Source of the DNA: Pseudomonas tolaasii NCPPB 2192
GTDB lineage: Bacteria; Pseudomonadota; Gammaproteobacteria; Pseudomonadales; Pseudomonadaceae
Reading direction: 5' to 3'
Assembly (NCBI RefSeq): GCF_002813445.1
Contig: NZ_PHHD01000001.1
Span: 6,696,001-6,760,000 of the forward strand
DNA length: 64,000 nt
Each line of letters opens with the position of its first letter. The stretch's first letter is position 1. Below the pieces are notes generated by a model. The model saw nothing but the letters and a program-made list of their open reading frames with translations, ran no database searches and was not told where the DNA came from. Of the stretch, positions 7,744 to 17,448 are shown piece after piece. A program made the translations under genes and the position numbers.

Positions 7744-10700
7744 ATGAGTACGCCCTCCCCCTCCAGCCAACCCGACAGCCATTACCAGCTCCTGAGAAAC
7801 GCCATCCCGAGCTGGATAGGCAAAGCCTCCCCCGCCAAACAGCAGGCCTTGTTGCGTGCCGAACCGCAGCAGTTACCCGCCAACCCGCGGCTCAAACGCC
7901 TGAATGCCGACCACTGGAGCGCGCAAAATGCGGTGGATGAGGCACTCAAGCAGGTGAAAGGCCCCAGGGAATTTGCCCGCGAAGTGCTTGAAGACGCCTT
8001 GAAGATGCGCTTCGGCCTGGTGCTGGACAGTCAAAACGTGTTCCTGCGTCTTTATATTCCCCAGCACCTTCCGTGGTTTTCGATCCCCTCCGGCGCCGCT
8101 CGCACCTGGACCGTGTCATTGCTGGACGCGGCCCTGCATAACTTCGAACACGACGAAACCCGCGACGGTGCCTTTGAGCCCGCCTCCACTTTCATCACGC
8201 CGCCCTCCGACAGCGGCCAATTCGATACGCTGCCCGCCATCCGGGAAAAGGTCAGCATCGCGGCCTTCACGCGGCTATGCCGCGAGCTGGACATCGGCGC
8301 ACGCTACACAATTTATCTGCGTGAACAGCTGGGGTTCACCGAACCGGTCAGTGCTGCTGTGCTCGAACACAAGGTGACCGTCAGCCAAAAAGCCGCCTTG
8401 CGCGCAGCCCTGGAACTGGCGCGCACACGGGGCGATATCGGCGTCGATTATGCGCAGCAGGTGGAAGCGCTGCTGCAAGGCCGACCTGCCCTCACACTCG
8501 GCAAGCTGCCCTTGCGTTGCCACGACTTCACGATGATGGAGGTGCCGCTGAGCGGAATCCTGCTGCTCGCGCCCGACCTGGAAAACACCCACTCGGTCCA
8601 GCGCCTGCTGGCCTACGTACCGGATGATCCGCAGCACCCACTCAAGGAATATGCCTCGCCGCTGGCGTTCAAACAGGCCCTGACCCGGCAGTTGCGCGAC
8701 CCCGACTATCAGGCGTTTTTCAGCCGGTTTGTCGCCCACGAACACCGCGGGCTGTTTTTTGCCAACCTGAGTCAGCGCCTGGGCCGCATCACCTGGCACC
8801 CGCCGGAGCGTGGCAGCGGCCTGGCGCCCTGGCGCACTCAGCCGACCGATGACCCCAAACTGCAATTTGTCGCAGAGGTGATTCAGGGTGAGCCGTGGCG
8901 ACACTTCTATCAGCAAAGGCTCAACCGGATTCTCAACGATGCGCGAACCCAGGCGGTGTCGACGGCCAACGTCGACCGCAATGCCCGCTGGGCGCTGTGG
9001 GACTCGTTCGTCAGTGTCGCGTCGTCCATCCTTAACGCCGCGCTGCTCATAGTCGCTCCGTTTATTCCGGGGCTGGGAGAGTTGATGCTGGGCTACATGG
9101 CCTATCAACTGCTCGATGAGGTCTTCGAGGGCGTCGTCGACTGGGCCGAAAACCATACGCAGGAGGCCTTTACCCACTTGATGGGTGTGCTGCAATCCCT
9201 GGTGGAACTGGGTGCCTTTGGCGTGGGCAGCACCATCGGCATCGCCGAAATGCGCAAGGCGCTGCCGCCGCAGGTGGTGGCGTTCATCGAGCGCTTCAAA
9301 CCCGTGACCCTGGCCAATGGCGGCCGACGTTACTGGAAACCTGACTTGTCACAGTATCAGCGCAACATCACTTTGCCGCCCCGCCTGGGCATCAACGAAC
9401 ATGGGTTACACACCCTGCGCGGCGAATCGATCCTGCCACTGAACGGCAAGCTGTACGCCGTGGAACCCATCGAAAACAGCCCGCACTACCGGCTCAAACA
9501 CTCCACCCGCCCGCAGGCCTATCAACCCGTGGTTCGCCATAACGGTACGGGCAGTTGGCACACCGAGCTGGAACGCCCCCTGCAATGGGACCGCAGCACC
9601 CTGTTGCAGCGCCTGGGTCACAAAGCCGAGGGTTTGAGTGAGGCGGACCGCGAACAGGCCTTGGGCCTCAGTGGTGTAGAGGAAGACGCGCTGCGCAGAA
9701 TGCACGTCAACAGCTTGCCGCTGCCGCCTCTGCTGGACGACAGCCTGTCGCGCCTGCGCATCGACCGCGAGCTCACACGACTGATCGGCAAACTGCGCAG
9801 CGACGACCCGGCGCAATACGCCAGCATCGACCCTCAGGACGTCCTGCAACTGTTGACCACTTACGGCAACTGGCCGAAAGACAAGTCACTGCGCTTTCTT
9901 GACAGCCAGGGCCAGGTCACCTGGTCCTTTGGCGACCCGGCCAACCCCATGGTGCAAATCCATGAAGCACAGTTGAATAACGGCGACTTGCTCAAGACCG
10001 TCCTCCAGTGCCTTTCGCCGGATGAACTGCGCCGTCAATTCGATGAACGCATCGGCGACCCGCAACTGAGCCTCGACGCCCGCACCCGGCACCTGCGTAA
10101 ACAACTGGCGCAAAGCGCCGAACGCCAACGTGCGGCCTTGTTCGATTCCCGCTATGGCGCCCTGCCCTCTGCCCCGACGCCTTACACCCGGCAGATCCTG
10201 CACACCACCGCCGGCCTGCCCGTCAGCGTGGCGCAGCGCTTGGCGAGCGACGCCAGCGGCGCCGAACTGGACATGCTGGACCAGCGCCGCACGCCCCCGC
10301 GCCTGGCTGAGCTGGCGCGCGCGGCGCTGGAAGAGGTGCGCCTTAACCGTGCCTATGAAGGCCTGTATCTGGACTCGCAACACAGTGTCGACACCGACCG
10401 GCTGGCGCTCAACTCCCTGCGGCTGCAACCCGGCTGGTCGGACCTGGTCCGCCTCGATGCACGCCACCACCACCCTCAAGGCGCCTTGTGGAACAGCATC
10501 GGCCCGGCTGATGCACCGATCCGCCGCACCCTTGTGCGTCTCGATTCCGGCCTGTACGTGCCCCATGAAGACAGCCATGCGTTGAGCGGTGAGACCGACC
10601 TGTACAGCGCGATTCTCCATGCCCTGCCTGACGCGCAACGCCGGGCGTTGAACATCGAGATCCATGACGGCCCCGAGCTGCGAAGGCGTCTGGCGCAACG

Positions 10701-13611
10701 CCCACTGCCACGCGAAGTGGTGCGCGCGCAAAGTGACATGCCTCACTCACGCCCCTTGCGCCTCGAAACCCTGCGGCTGCTCGGCAACACGGAAGGCTAC
10801 GCGCCCGAAGCGGTTGCCCCGGCCGAGCCGCCGACTCCGCTGCAGCGTGCTCGCAGCCTGTTTCCAATTCTGAACGAGCCTCAGGCGCAGCAGTTAATCG
10901 ACCATCTGGCCCCCAACCCCGGCGGCGCCAGTGCGGCACTCGCCTTGCTGGAGTCCGAATATCAGCACCTGGACGCCTCGCTGTCGACCTGGCAACGCAC
11001 CCTGGCCACGCAACATCCCGACACCGGCACCCCTCTGAGCGCTGGCCAACGCCGCTACGAGCGGCGCAACCGCGACCATATCGCCGAGCAACTGCGGCGC
11101 TGCTGGCGCCGGGAAACCGAGATCGACAACTACTACGAAGACCCGACGCGCGATGGGTTCACGCTGCGCCTGGGGTGGCCGATCCTGGGCGACCTGCCTG
11201 TGCTGGCCAACGAGTTGATACACGTCTCGTTTCTGTCGGTGATCGGCGCCGAAGGCACCCGGGGCGTGGCGCGATTTATCGAAGCCTTTCCCCGTGTGCG
11301 CCACCTGGAAATCAGGGACATCCCCCTCGCAGACCTGCCGCCCTCCGTCGACAACCTGCCCCACTTGCGTACCTTAAGCCTGGACAACTGCCGCATCACC
11401 CTCAGCACCGACAGCGCCGCGCGCCTCGCAGCCCTGAGCGACCTTCAGGCGCTGAACCTGCACCAGAACCCGTTAGGGCGGGTGCCGGATCTTCAAGCCA
11501 TGCGCGACCTGCAAGACCTGGACCTGTCCCGCACAGGCATTGAGTACATGCCCACGGGCCTGCTCAACCTGCCCGAACTGGACAGCGTCTTTCTGAGCGA
11601 CAACCAGATGCGTGAGCTGCCGCCGAGCCTGTTCGACTTGCCTCCTTCGGTCAGCCAACGCTTCGACCTCTCCGGCAACCCGTTCGCGCAGCCCACGCTG
11701 GAGCGCATCAAAGCGTATTACCAGCAACATGGCAGCCACTTCGAAGCCGACGCCGCCGAGGTCGACCAACGAGACGCGCGCCTGCTGTATCCCTCGCTCA
11801 CTCACGACAACCTCAACAAACTAATCTTCAGCCTGCCGGGGGACATTGAAGCGGGCCGGCGCGAACTGGCGCGGTTGACAGAGGAACTGAAAACCCTGCA
11901 AGGCGAACTGACCACGTGGTCGAACGAAGCCGAGCCGTCCGCACTGGAACATGCCCGGCGCAAGGCACTGCACCGTTTGCTGGAAAACAGCTGGCGCAGG
12001 GAAATACCTCAGGAGACGCGCTTCATCCATGCATTGAAGCTGCCTTCAGCCCTGGCCGGTGAGCTGCCGACACTGAGTGCGCAGTTCAAGCACATTGGTT
12101 ACCTGAGCATCGAAGGCAACGGTTCCGCCTTACAGCCGGATGCGTTTCTCAAGAGCTTTGCGGCACTGGATATTCTCAGTATTCAGGACGCCCGATTGGG
12201 CGACATCCCGACCTCTGCGTTCGACCTTCCCATGCTCACGCATCTGGACCTGCCACGCTGCGCCATCACGTTGTCGCAAGCCAGCCGGAACGCACTTGCC
12301 GGCATGACACGCCTGGAACACCTGGACCTTTCCAACAATCCGCTGGGCGCTGCGGCGGACTTTCAGGGCCTGGCCAATTTGAACAGCGTCGCTCTGCAAC
12401 ACACCGGTTTGCGGGACGTTCCTCCAGGCCTGCTGACCCAGGACCGCCCGATGTCGATCAACCTGAGCCACAACAACATTGTCGAACTGCCCGACGCCAG
12501 CTTCAGGCTGCCGGTCACCGCTACCCATCGTTTCAACCTCTACGCCAACCCGCTGTCACGCCGCAGCCTGGACCTGATCAAAGCCTACTGCCAACGCACC
12601 GGGGAGTTTTTCAACGCGCAAAGCCCGGTGGCGGAACGGGAAAGGGTTGAGGCGCTCTACCCCCTGTTGCTGGAAAAAGAGGCGGAACGCTTTATTTTCG
12701 GCCTGCCCGGTGACATGGCTGACGTCGCCCCCCACTTGGCCCGCCTTGAGGCGGAATATGAGCAACTGACGACTGACCTGACGCAGTGGGCCCTGGATGT
12801 ACCGCAACGCCACCCCGTGCTGGATGTGCCGCTGGATGAAGACACACAGGCCCGGGAACAACTGCAACGACGTGACTTCAAGACACTTGTGGAGCAGGCC
12901 TGGCGCCGCGAAAGCGCAGAAGACGATGAAAGCCTGGACGATGAGCTCACCCACAGCCTGAGCCTCGACACGCCGATCATGGGCGCGCTACCAGAACTAA
13001 GTGCACGTATTGAGCATATCTCCCGGTTCGAATTTACCGGGGACGGCACGACAACGTCGGTGGACGGCACGCTGCGCTGCTTTCCAAACCTGCAGACGTT
13101 GAACGTGCGTCGCTGCCGGCTGGAAACCCTGCCCGACGCGCTGTTCAACCTGCCAAAACTGTCCAGCCTGGAACTGAACAGGTGCGAAATCACCTTGACG
13201 GCAGACAGCGCACGCGCCATCGCGGACTTGAGCGCCATGGAGTTTCTCGACCTGAGCGACAACCCACTGACCCTGGCGCCCGACGTCAGCGGGATGAACC
13301 AGTTGGTGGGGCTGCATTTGCGCGCCACACAGATCAGCACGGTGCCCACGGGCGTGTTCCAACTGGGAGAACTGCAAACCCTGGACCTGAGCGACAACCT
13401 GATTACGGAAATCCCGCCCGACCTGCTGGAAATGATCCCGGTGTTTCACGATGACAGCGACCTGAGCGGCAACCCGCTGTCACCCGAAAGCCTGGACTAC
13501 CTCAGGCGCTACTACGAACGGACGGGGAATGAGTTTCAGGTGATCGAAGCCACTCAGGATGAACTCGGCAACCCGCTGCCGTCTCCCCAGGCCCATCCCC
13601 AGGAGGAGTGA
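7744..13611 (+). CDS. Giant dermonecrotic-toxin-like protein with three leucine-rich-repeat modules
   Basis: 1955 residues from ATG 7744 (a TTG two codons earlier is less likely). The N-terminal ~1000 residues resemble the dermonecrotic-toxin-like region of large Pseudomonas proteins often called DUF6543/NEL-type effectors. A hydrophobic helical stretch is visible at about 420-500 (SSILNAALLIVAPFIPGLGE). From about residue 1038 there are three successive modules of about 290-310 residues. Each has a charged helix ending in WRRE, an LRR block with a C-ITL-S...LDLS-NPL pattern, and a cap of the form NPL..SLD.IK.YYQRTG. The protein ends 21 residues after the last cap; no C-terminal NEL ubiquitin-ligase domain or catalytic Cys motif is seen. 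No signal peptide. Likely secreted or toxin-like, but target and route are unknown. Its stop is 6 bp from the argR stop. Confidence 0.8.
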   Translation: MSTPSPSSQPDSHYQLLRNAIPSWIGKASPAKQQALLRAEPQQLPANPRLKRLNADHWSAQNAVDEALKQVKGPREFAREVLEDALKMRFGLVLDSQNVFLRLYIPQHLPWFSIPSGAARTWTVSLLDAALHNFEHDETRDGAFEPASTFITPPSDSGQFDTLPAIREKVSIAAFTRLCRELDIGARYTIYLREQLGFTEPVSAAVLEHKVTVSQKAALRAALELARTRGDIGVDYAQQVEALLQGRPALTLGKLPLRCHDFTMMEVPLSGILLLAPDLENTHSVQRLLAYVPDDPQHPLKEYASPLAFKQALTRQLRDPDYQAFFSRFVAHEHRGLFFANLSQRLGRITWHPPERGSGLAPWRTQPTDDPKLQFVAEVIQGEPWRHFYQQRLNRILNDARTQAVSTANVDRNARWALWDSFVSVASSILNAALLIVAPFIPGLGELMLGYMAYQLLDEVFEGVVDWAENHTQEAFTHLMGVLQSLVELGAFGVGSTIGIAEMRKALPPQVVAFIERFKPVTLANGGRRYWKPDLSQYQRNITLPPRLGINEHGLHTLRGESILPLNGKLYAVEPIENSPHYRLKHSTRPQAYQPVVRHNGTGSWHTELERPLQWDRSTLLQRLGHKAEGLSEADREQALGLSGVEEDALRRMHVNSLPLPPLLDDSLSRLRIDRELTRLIGKLRSDDPAQYASIDPQDVLQLLTTYGNWPKDKSLRFLDSQGQVTWSFGDPANPMVQIHEAQLNNGDLLKTVLQCLSPDELRRQFDERIGDPQLSLDARTRHLRKQLAQSAERQRAALFDSRYGALPSAPTPYTRQILHTTAGLPVSVAQRLASDASGAELDMLDQRRTPPRLAELARAALEEVRLNRAYEGLYLDSQHSVDTDRLALNSLRLQPGWSDLVRLDARHHHPQGALWNSIGPADAPIRRTLVRLDSGLYVPHEDSHALSGETDLYSAILHALPDAQRRALNIEIHDGPELRRRLAQRPLPREVVRAQSDMPHSRPLRLETLRLLGNTEGYAPEAVAPAEPPTPLQRARSLFPILNEPQAQQLIDHLAPNPGGASAALALLESEYQHLDASLSTWQRTLATQHPDTGTPLSAGQRRYERRNRDHIAEQLRRCWRRETEIDNYYEDPTRDGFTLRLGWPILGDLPVLANELIHVSFLSVIGAEGTRGVARFIEAFPRVRHLEIRDIPLADLPPSVDNLPHLRTLSLDNCRITLSTDSAARLAALSDLQALNLHQNPLGRVPDLQAMRDLQDLDLSRTGIEYMPTGLLNLPELDSVFLSDNQMRELPPSLFDLPPSVSQRFDLSGNPFAQPTLERIKAYYQQHGSHFEADAAEVDQRDARLLYPSLTHDNLNKLIFSLPGDIEAGRRELARLTEELKTLQGELTTWSNEAEPSALEHARRKALHRLLENSWRREIPQETRFIHALKLPSALAGELPTLSAQFKHIGYLSIEGNGSALQPDAFLKSFAALDILSIQDARLGDIPTSAFDLPMLTHLDLPRCAITLSQASRNALAGMTRLEHLDLSNNPLGAAADFQGLANLNSVALQHTGLRDVPPGLLTQDRPMSINLSHNNIVELPDASFRLPVTATHRFNLYANPLSRRSLDLIKAYCQRTGEFFNAQSPVAERERVEALYPLLLEKEAERFIFGLPGDMADVAPHLARLEAEYEQLTTDLTQWALDVPQRHPVLDVPLDEDTQAREQLQRRDFKTLVEQAWRRESAEDDESLDDELTHSLSLDTPIMGALPELSARIEHISRFEFTGDGTTTSVDGTLRCFPNLQTLNVRRCRLETLPDALFNLPKLSSLELNRCEITLTADSARAIADLSAMEFLDLSDNPLTLAPDVSGMNQLVGLHLRATQISTVPTGVFQLGELQTLDLSDNLITEIPPDLLEMIPVFHDDSDLSGNPLSPESLDYLRRYYERTGNEFQVIEATQDELGNPLPSPQAHPQEE

Positions 13612-13617
13612 ACCGGC

Positions 13618-14598
13618 TCAACCGCGCTCGGCAGGTACCGAGGACAGTTCGAACGGGCTGCTGCTGCGGCGCTGGTTGCGGTCTTCGCGGGGGGTGGCGC
13701 CGAAGAAGTTGCGGTAGGCGCTGGAGAAGTGCGGTCCCGAGGAGAAGCCGCACGACAGGCCGATCTGGATGATCGACTTGCTGGTTTGCATGAGCATCTG
13801 GCGGGCCTTGTTCAGGCGCAGTTCCAGGTAGTACTGGCTCGGGACGCGGTTGAGGTATTGCTTGAAAATGCGCTCGAGTTGTCGTCGCGACACGCACACG
13901 TGCTGGGCGATTTCGTCGGTGGTCAACGGCTCTTCAATATTGGCTTCCATCAGCAGAACAGCCTGGGTCAGCTTCGGATGGCTGGACCCCAGGCGGTTTT
14001 GCAGCGGAATGCGCTGGCGCTCGCCGCCTTCGCGAATGCGCTCGACCACCAGTTCTTCGGAGACGGCCCCGGCCAATTCCGCGCCGTGATCACGGGCCAG
14101 CACTGCCAGCAGCAGGTCGAGTACCGACATGCCGCCGCAAGCCGTGAGACGGTCACGGTCCCAGTCAAACAGATGGCTGGTGGCGATAACCTTGGGGAAG
14201 CGCTCGGCGAAATCGTCCTGCCAGCGCCAGTGCACGGCGGCGCGGTAGCCGTCGAGCAAACCCAGCTGGGCCAACGGGTACACACCCGCCGACAGGCCAC
14301 CGATCACGCAGCCTGCCCGGACAAGCTGCTTGAGCGCGGTGCTCAGTTGCGAAGCGATGACGGTGGGCGGTTCGTCCGCCAGCAGGAACAGCTTCTGGAA
14401 ACCTTCCAGCTTGCCGGCCCACGGCTCGCCCGGCAGTTGCCAGGCGCCGTCGGTGGCCGGCTCGGCGAGCAGGAACGACAGCTCGTAGACCACGTCCGGA
14501 TGCACCCGCTGAGCAACGCGCAAGGCCTCCTCAGCCAGCGCAAGCGTCAGGGCTTTTGTGCTGGGCCAAATCAGGAAACCAATTTTATGGGCGGTCAT
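13618..14598 (-). CDS. argR: ArgR, AraC-family arginine-responsive regulator
   Basis: 326 residues. The N-terminal half is a DJ-1/GATase1-like sensor domain (IGFLIWPSTKALTLALAEEAL, with GGLSAGVYPLAQLGLL near residues 100-115). The C-terminal AraC DNA-binding domain has two helix-turn-helices (LTTDEIAQHVCVSRRQLERIFK, SIIQIGLSCGFSSGPHFSSAYRNFFGATP). In P. aeruginosa the argR gene is the distal gene of the aot operon and activates aot and aru while repressing synthesis genes; position and length match here. A REPIN separates it from aotP. The start ATG 14598 is followed by MTAHKIGF, the usual family start. Confidence 0.93.
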   Translation of the reverse strand: MTAHKIGFLIWPSTKALTLALAEEALRVAQRVHPDVVYELSFLLAEPATDGAWQLPGEPWAGKLEGFQKLFLLADEPPTVIASQLSTALKQLVRAGCVIGGLSAGVYPLAQLGLLDGYRAAVHWRWQDDFAERFPKVIATSHLFDWDRDRLTACGGMSVLDLLLAVLARDHGAELAGAVSEELVVERIREGGERQRIPLQNRLGSSHPKLTQAVLLMEANIEEPLTTDEIAQHVCVSRRQLERIFKQYLNRVPSQYYLELRLNKARQMLMQTSKSIIQIGLSCGFSSGPHFSSAYRNFFGATPREDRNQRRSSSPFELSSVPAERG

Positions 14599-14691
14599 GG
14601 AGTGCTATCCGAAGCGAGTAACGGTAATGAAGACAAAGGCCAATGCTAGCCCGGAAACCAAAACAAATCTCAAAACAAACAGAGATCAAAG

Positions 14692-14778
14692 GTGGGAGCT
14701 GGCTTGCCTGCGATAGCGGTGGGTCAGTGGATACATCTGTTTCTGATAGACCGCTATCGCAGGCAAGCCAGCTCCCAC
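14692..14778. repeat. REPIN (inverted REP pair)
   Basis: GTGGGAGCTGGCTTGCCTGCGAT and reverse complement, with inner arms around GACAGATGT-like sequence. It lies between aotP and argR, in the distal part of the aot operon. Confidence 0.9.
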
Positions 14779-14843
14779 AGGGATCGAGGCCAGCTTTAAA
14801 GCTGTGGAGCATGCACTACTTCAGTGCACAAAAGCAGCCTTGA

Positions 14844-15608
14844 TTATTTCAAACTGCCGGACAAGAACTGCTGCAAACGCTCGGACTGCGGGTTCACCAG
14901 CACTTCACGCGGGTTGCCGCGCTCTTCGACGATACCTTTGTGCAGGAACACCAGCTGGTTCGACACTTCACGGGCAAAGCCCATTTCGTGGGTCACCACC
15001 ACCATGGTGCGGCCTTCCTGGGCCAGGTCCTGCATCACCTTGAGCACTTCGCCAACCAGCTCCGGGTCGAGCGCCGAGGTCGGTTCGTCGAACAGCATCA
15101 CCTCAGGTTCCATCGCCAGGGCACGAGCGATGGCTACGCGCTGCTGTTCGCCACCGGACATATGGCCGGGGAACGCATCCTTGCGATGGCCGACGCCGAC
15201 TTTGGCCAGGTAATGCTCGGCCTTTTCACGGGCTTCTTTCTTCGACACGCCCAGCACATGCACCGGCGCTTCCATCACGTTTTCCAGCGCGGTCATGTGG
15301 GACCACAGGTTGAAATGCTGGAACACCATGGACAGGCGCGAACGCATGCGCTGCAGCTGTTTCGGGTCGGCGGCCTTCATGGCGCCGTCCTTGTTGGCCA
15401 CCAGTTTCAGCTCTTCGTTGTTGAGCAGAATCTTGCCGGCGTGGGGTTGCTCCAGCAGGTTGATGCAGCGCAAAAAGGTACTTTTGCCCGAACCACTGGA
15501 ACCGATGATGCTGATCACATCACCGGCCGCGGCGGCCAGGGACACCCCTTTAAGCACTTCATGACTGCCATAGCGTTTATGCAGGTCTTGGACTTCAAGT
15601 TTGTACAT
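14844..15608 (-). CDS. aotP: Arginine/ornithine ABC transporter ATP-binding protein (AotP)
   Basis: Energises the AotJQM importer at the inner membrane face. 254 residues starting MYKLEVQDLHKRYGSHEVLK at ATG 15608; a few in-frame codons upstream (from a GTG-type start) are not typical of the family. Walker A GSSGSGKST near residue 36-44, Q-loop VFQHFNLWSHMT, signature SGGEQQRVAIARAL, Walker B VMLFDEPTSALD and H-loop VVTHEMGFA are all intact. It lies 27 bp after aotO on the same strand and before argR. Confidence 0.96.
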   Translation of the reverse strand: MYKLEVQDLHKRYGSHEVLKGVSLAAAAGDVISIIGSSGSGKSTFLRCINLLEQPHAGKILLNNEELKLVANKDGAMKAADPKQLQRMRSRLSMVFQHFNLWSHMTALENVMEAPVHVLGVSKKEAREKAEHYLAKVGVGHRKDAFPGHMSGGEQQRVAIARALAMEPEVMLFDEPTSALDPELVGEVLKVMQDLAQEGRTMVVVTHEMGFAREVSNQLVFLHKGIVEERGNPREVLVNPQSERLQQFLSGSLK

Positions 15609-15635
15609 GCGGTCGGTTCTCACAAAAACAGGTGG

Positions 15636-16748
15636 TCAGTCGTTGAGCAAGCGCCCGTGACGCAGCGCTTCGCGCCCCGCCACCTTGGCCAGCCAGAAAC
15701 CCGCTTGGGCATAACGTAGCCGTTCAACGGCAAACAACACCCCTGAAGTGCCCGCGTGCACAATGCTCACGCGGTCGGTCAGGGGGTCAATCACTTCAAA
15801 AATCGGCTCGCCTTTTTCGACCAGGTCACCCGCCTTTCGCAGGTAACTGATCACCCCGGCGTGGGGCGCGAACAGCAATTCGGTGCCTTCAAAAGGCAAG
15901 CCTTCACAGGGTTCGAATTGTGGCGCGGGCCATTCGCCCTTGATCAAGCCCTGCTCGGCCAGGAACGCCAGAATGCCTTCAGCGTGGAAGATGGCTTCGT
16001 CTCGGCCCGTATCGGCCTGGCCGCCCAGCTCCAGCGTCGTCGCCAGACACGCCAGCGGAATCTGCGCCTCGGGGAACGCCTGAGACAAACGCAGCCACGG
16101 CAACGAGCAGGCTTCGTCGAACGAACTGCCGCCGGAATCTTCCGCCAGCAGGCCGACTTTCACATTCAAGTGTGCCGACAGCGAGCGCCATTGCGGCCAG
16201 TGCTGCGGCAGCGCATACATGTGCAGCGCGGCTTCGGCGTCGCAATGCAGGTCAAGCACCACGTCGGCGGTGCAAGCGTGGCTCAGCAGCAGGCGCTGCA
16301 TGCCTTGCAGCTGGCTGGCGGGCGCGGGCAAAGCGTTGAGCGTATCGGCCATTGCCTGGCGAATCATGCGCACGTTGGCGTGCGAATCATCCCCCAGTTT
16401 GCCCTTGAGCAACTCGGCAACCGGCTCGCTCAGCTCGACAAAATCACGGTTGAAATTCTTGCCGCTGCCGACCTCGAAACGCCCCTGGTGGCTGCCTTGC
16501 AGCAACTGGCCCAGGCCCATCGGGTTAGCCACCGGCACCAGCTCGATCACGCCATTGAGGGCGCCTTGCTGTTCCAGCTCGGTGAGGCGCTTTTTCAGCT
16601 CCCACGCGGCGCGCATCCCCGGCAATTCATCGGCGTGCAGGCTGGCCTGGATGTAGGCCTTGCGCTCGCCCTTGCCGAAGCGAAAGACACTCAGCTGGCG
16701 CTCGCAGCCCAGGTGGCCCCAGGGCAACAGATGATCGATACGTTCCAT
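15636..16748 (-). CDS. aotO: AotO, succinylglutamate desuccinylase/aspartoacylase-family protein
   Basis: 370 residues. Zinc-carboxypeptidase-like fold of the AstE/AspA family: SLHADELPGM (H-x2-E, residues about 36-40) and VLDLHCDAEA give the expected ligands, and the C-terminal third has a barrel-like LLFAPHAGVISYLRKAGDLVEKGEPIFEVIDP biotinyl-like strand pattern seen in this family. In P. aeruginosa aotO lies in the same operon but was reported dispensable for arginine uptake, so its role stays unclear. It starts 1 bp from the aotM stop, so it is translationally coupled. Confidence 0.9.
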   Translation of the reverse strand: MERIDHLLPWGHLGCERQLSVFRFGKGERKAYIQASLHADELPGMRAAWELKKRLTELEQQGALNGVIELVPVANPMGLGQLLQGSHQGRFEVGSGKNFNRDFVELSEPVAELLKGKLGDDSHANVRMIRQAMADTLNALPAPASQLQGMQRLLLSHACTADVVLDLHCDAEAALHMYALPQHWPQWRSLSAHLNVKVGLLAEDSGGSSFDEACSLPWLRLSQAFPEAQIPLACLATTLELGGQADTGRDEAIFHAEGILAFLAEQGLIKGEWPAPQFEPCEGLPFEGTELLFAPHAGVISYLRKAGDLVEKGEPIFEVIDPLTDRVSIVHAGTSGVLFAVERLRYAQAGFWLAKVAGREALRHGRLLND

Positions 16749-16749
16749 A

Positions 16750-17448
16750 TCAATGCTTCCGTGGAGCCAGGTAGCTCAGCCAGCGGCCTTCGGCCAACTT
16801 GAACAAGCGCACCAGGATGAACGTCAGGCACAGGTAAAACGCGCCGGCGGTGATGTAGGCTTCGAACGGCAGGTAGAACTGGGCATTCACCGTGCGCGCG
16901 GCGCCGGTAATGTCGATCAGGGTGACAATAGAGGCCAGGCTGGTGGTCTGCAGCATCATGATCACTTCGTTGCTGTACTGCGGCAGCGCCCGGCGCAGGG
17001 CCGACGGCAGCAGAATGCGGCGGTACAGCTTGTAGCGCGACATGCCCATGGCCTTGGCCGCTTCGATCTCGCCATTGGGCGTGGCCTTGAGGCTGCCGGC
17101 GATGATTTCGGCGGTGTAGGCGCTGGTGTTGATCGCAAACGCCAGGCACGCACAGAACGTGGCGCTGGACAGCAGCGGCCACAGGAAGCTTTCGCGCACG
17201 GCGTCGAACTGGGCCAGGCCGTAGTAGATCAAAAACAGCTGCACCAGCATCGGCGTGCCGCGAATCACATAGGTGAACAACCAGGCCGCGCCATTGACCA
17301 GCGGCTGCTTGGACACGCGCATCAAGCCCAGGGGCAAGGCGGCAAGCAGGCCGAAGAACAGCGAGATGGCCAGCAGTTTCAGGGTGGTCAACAAGCCGCC
17401 AAGGTACAGCGGCATGGCATCCCAAATGACGTTGTAGTCGAAGATCAT
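16750..17448 (-). CDS. aotM: Arginine/ornithine ABC transporter permease (AotM)
   Basis: 232 residues, inner-membrane HisM/QM-type permease with about five hydrophobic segments. The N terminus GGLLTTLKLLAISLFFGLLAALPLGLMRVS is the usual first membrane span, and the EAA loop IEAAKAMGMSRYKLYRRILLPSALRRALP contacts the ATPase. Overlaps the aotQ stop by 4 bp (ATGA-type junction), so the two permease subunits are coupled. Confidence 0.96.
   Translation of the reverse strand: MIFDYNVIWDAMPLYLGGLLTTLKLLAISLFFGLLAALPLGLMRVSKQPLVNGAAWLFTYVIRGTPMLVQLFLIYYGLAQFDAVRESFLWPLLSSATFCACLAFAINTSAYTAEIIAGSLKATPNGEIEAAKAMGMSRYKLYRRILLPSALRRALPQYSNEVIMMLQTTSLASIVTLIDITGAARTVNAQFYLPFEAYITAGAFYLCLTFILVRLFKLAEGRWLSYLAPRKH

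Noticed and set aside
8275..13449. Several long minus-strand open frames under the LRR gene
   Set aside because: High G+C third positions give open antisense frames; none shows a domain, and the plus frame is uninterrupted with clear LRRs.
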